48,679 nucleotides of DNA. Origin: a virus. Under the pieces are notes generated by a model, which was not told the DNA's origin, did not search any database, and saw only the letters and a program-made list of their open reading frames with translations. The stretch is from positions 1 through 48,679 of the IMG/VR virus record IMGVR_UViG_3300032116_000322; one strand, written 5' to 3'. The number at the start of each line of letters is the position of its first letter. Position 1 is the first letter of the stretch. This document shows, piece by piece, positions 46,604 to 48,679 of the stretch. Made by a program: the position numbers and the translations under genes.

Positions 46604-48439
46604 ATGAGTAAATTAGAGAGTAAATTACAATTTGGAACTAAGCCTGTAAATCGTGATGTATTTTATAGTAATGGGTTGGATGAATCCGCATCTAAAATTG
46701 TCGCAGAAAGACGGGCATACGCCATATTTCGTTCTACTGGAAAAGGGCAATGTAATGCAACAAAAGCAGTAATTGAATCGGGTGGTGTAAGAACACAACC
46801 CTATGAAAATATTTTAAGTGGGCCAAGATTAGTTCCACCACCATCCTTAACATCAGTTGATTGGTCATCCGATGGTGCAAACGATATTTACGATGCGTTT
46901 CTATGGAAAGCTACTGTTAGTTTTACTTGCTACAGTCCTGAACAATTTAATAGTTTTGATAGAGGATTTTTTCAACACATGAATGATGTTGAATTAGAAT
47001 TGGGTTGGATAAATGGTGAAAAACCAATAACAATTCGTGGTAAAATTGTGGATTTTCAATTTAGTGTAAATGAAAAATTACATTATGATTGTTCGGTTAC
47101 ATTTGCTGGTGCTGCAATAGAAGCGGCCGCAGCATTTGATTTAAATTTAAAAACCCCAAATGACAAATACAGTGTAACTACTAGTACCAAAGGTCCGGTA
47201 TTTCCACAATCTATAGTGGGTTTTTTAAAGGCACAATCTATTCTAAAGTTTAAGGATAAAAAACTTGCAGCAGGAGATGCAGACGGAGATGGTTCATTTG
47301 GTGTTGCAAATTTTAATACAAACGATACAAGTTGGTTATTTTGGCAAAAACAAAAACTAGTTTATTATGTTTCTTTATCAAAATTAATTGAAACAATTAA
47401 TGATAATTTAGTAAAAACAAATGGTTTTGAGGGTATATTTAAAAATATTAAATCTATTGCATTAGCAACGACAATTACAACAAAAATAAAATCAGCAAAC
47501 CCAATTTCAGTTTTAAATCAAGGTAGTCGTGGTGTATCTGCTAACTATGCTGAAGGTGCAAACTTTGGTTGGGACGGCAGTGGTGTGATGTATTTTATAT
47601 CATTTGATACATTAGAAAAAATAGAAAAAGAATTAATAGATGATAAATCTGATAATCCACATCCTACCAAAAATACACTTATTCAATTTATTAAACGTGT
47701 TTTGGATGAAATAAACTCATGTTTGGGTGAATCTATTAAATTGGAAATGATACCATATGGTCAATCTGGTGAATCTACTAAACATGGATATGAAATAGTT
47801 GATAGAAAAACTATCATAAAAAAAATTAATGCTACTGATGTTAATCCATTAGATAAGACTGCCAAAATAAGAAATATAAGTGTCCAATCAACAATTGATT
47901 CTGAAATAGCAGCTATCGCCCTATCATCCGCTCAAAGTGGTAAAGGACTCGGAATGGTTCAAGGTGTTTTTGGGTGTAAGCCAGCTTTACCAAATATTAG
48001 TAAAGATCAGCAAGAATTAGCAAATATGTATGCATCATTTGCAGAATTAGATGAAACTATATTAAGTGATTGTATTCAGACTTTGAAAAAAATATGCAAT
48101 TTTAAAATACCCCAACAAATTGGGTATAAATATGGAGTAACCATTACTCTTACTGTTGATGGGTATAGCGAATATCTTTTTGGACAAACATTTAGAGTTG
48201 AAGGGCTACCATCAATGCTAACTAAAGCAAATGTTTATTTTATTGTTTTAAAGCAAGGACACAAATTTTCAAATGGTGATTGGACAATGGATTTAGAAGG
48301 ACAGATGATGTTTGATATAAGTGATGGTGCTAAACCCATACCGGGAATTGACCCAACAGATGGTAAAAGACCCATACTTACTGAAGATCAGAGTGAAGAG
48401 GCTGCTCCTGCCGCCGGTGGGATTTTTAATAGTTTTTAG
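46604..48439 (+). CDS. Baseplate hub-like protein
   Basis: A 611-residue protein. The N-terminal ~200 residues have LSGPRLVPPPSLTSVDWSSDGANDIYDAFLWKATVSFTCYSPEQFNSFDRGFF, then MNDVELELGWINGEKPITIRGKIVDFQFSVNEKLHYDCSVTFAGAA, a beta domain reminiscent of hub or tube-like folds. Near residue 225 is DADGDGSFG, a DxDxDG calcium-type loop. The C-terminal ~110 residues (YGVTITLTVDGYSEYLFGQTFRVEGLPS, then YFIVLKQGHKFSNGDWTMDLEGQMMF) resemble the last domain of gp27/gpD-type hubs. It follows gp53, which suits a hub or central spike assembly component. Moderately sure. Confidence 0.65.
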   Translation: MSKLESKLQFGTKPVNRDVFYSNGLDESASKIVAERRAYAIFRSTGKGQCNATKAVIESGGVRTQPYENILSGPRLVPPPSLTSVDWSSDGANDIYDAFLWKATVSFTCYSPEQFNSFDRGFFQHMNDVELELGWINGEKPITIRGKIVDFQFSVNEKLHYDCSVTFAGAAIEAAAAFDLNLKTPNDKYSVTTSTKGPVFPQSIVGFLKAQSILKFKDKKLAAGDADGDGSFGVANFNTNDTSWLFWQKQKLVYYVSLSKLIETINDNLVKTNGFEGIFKNIKSIALATTITTKIKSANPISVLNQGSRGVSANYAEGANFGWDGSGVMYFISFDTLEKIEKELIDDKSDNPHPTKNTLIQFIKRVLDEINSCLGESIKLEMIPYGQSGESTKHGYEIVDRKTIIKKINATDVNPLDKTAKIRNISVQSTIDSEIAAIALSSAQSGKGLGMVQGVFGCKPALPNISKDQQELANMYASFAELDETILSDCIQTLKKICNFKIPQQIGYKYGVTITLTVDGYSEYLFGQTFRVEGLPSMLTKANVYFIVLKQGHKFSNGDWTMDLEGQMMFDISDGAKPIPGIDPTDGKRPILTEDQSEEAAPAAGGIFNSF

Positions 48440-48454
48440 ATAATATTTAATAAT

Positions 48455-48679
48455 ATGGCAAGAAAAAAACTATATTATGTACCAGGTGATTCCGTATCAG
48501 GCATTTCATTACAAAAACAATGGATGTTTGAGGATGGTAAAGAATATATTGGCCCATATCATCAATATAAAAGTACGGGGGAGGTATATACTGAATCCAC
48601 CTATTTAAATGGTGTATCAAAGCCACTCATCCCCTATAAAAATTTGGGTGATACAAACAATAAAAATATATTTGAATAT
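48455..48679 (+). CDS. Hypothetical virion protein, 3'-truncated
   Basis: The frame opens with ATG at 48455, 15 bases after the hub-like stop, and runs off the window with 75 codons visible. The start (ARKKLYYVPGDSVSGIS), then MFEDGKEYIGPYHQYKSTGEVYTEST, and LIPYKNL resemble a short motif (DG..Y.G.YH....G.V.T, then LIPY) found in baseplate-region proteins of marine T4-like phages. Function unknown. Codon use and spacing fit the operon. Confidence 0.65.
   Translation, partial: MARKKLYYVPGDSVSGISLQKQWMFEDGKEYIGPYHQYKSTGEVYTESTYLNGVSKPLIPYKNLGDTNNKNIFEY

Overview
This window is the virion-structure (late) region of a large, AT-rich, T4-like contractile-tailed phage. Every convincing gene lies on the + strand. 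Genes are tightly packed, often with ATGA or GTGA stop/start overlaps, and no gene-free stretch exceeds about 150 bases. No integrase, tRNA, transposase or bacterial housekeeping block was seen. The host is not directly visible. A Bacteroidota host is a plausible inference: the bS21-like protein has the Bacteroidota style of C-terminal half, the promoter-like element resembles the Bacteroidota -7 box, and the glycosyltransferase-like and membrane-anchored proteins have a similar flavour.

Layout. (1) 1-5443: a truncated Cys-rich protein, small proteins with similar ~20-residue N-terminal peptides ending in Asn-Glu (likely head-targeted), a cupin-like protein, a GT-A glycosyltransferase-like protein and an overlapping pair of small proteins, one membrane-anchored. 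(2) 5448-17340: the head module, with terminase large subunit (gp17), portal (gp20), two helical proteins, prohead protease (gp21), a set of probable prohead-core proteins, a ribosomal protein S21-like gene, the acidic scaffold (gp22) and the major capsid protein (gp23), closed by a strong terminator. (3) 17439-18098: a PhoH-like ATPase. (4) 18130-33131: about 15 kb of host-recognition genes: collagen-like and beta-repeat fibres, three tandem LamG/ConA-like lectin proteins, an S74-chaperone fibre and a 1355-residue fibre. (5) 33162-48679: neck and tail, with gp13-, gp14- and gp15-like proteins, sheath (gp18), tube (gp19), a gp26/gp51-like assembly protein with an overlapping second frame, tape measure, a large repeat-rich baseplate protein, a gp53-like LysM wedge protein, a hub-like protein and a truncated last gene. 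Relative to T4, the 13-14-15-18-19 block is separated from 17-20-21-22-23 by the fibre cassette.

How the parts work together. A recurrent intergenic octamer, TATTTATA or TATTTATT, precedes 17 genes or operons and is probably the late promoter element. Three convincing T-tailed hairpins end transcription units. The prohead protease sits beside proteins carrying many [V/L/I]-x-E sites before A, G or D, the same form as the predicted cleavage site of its own capsid protein, so a large set of internal head proteins is probably processed. The most unusual items are a folded-looking leader RNA (23154-23225) whose hairpin loop is complementary to the sequence just before the next start codon; the phage bS21 gene inside the capsid operon, in a genome with strong Shine-Dalgarno sites on late genes; the shared N-terminal head-targeting peptides; and an overlapping tail-chaperone frame at a run of seven T.
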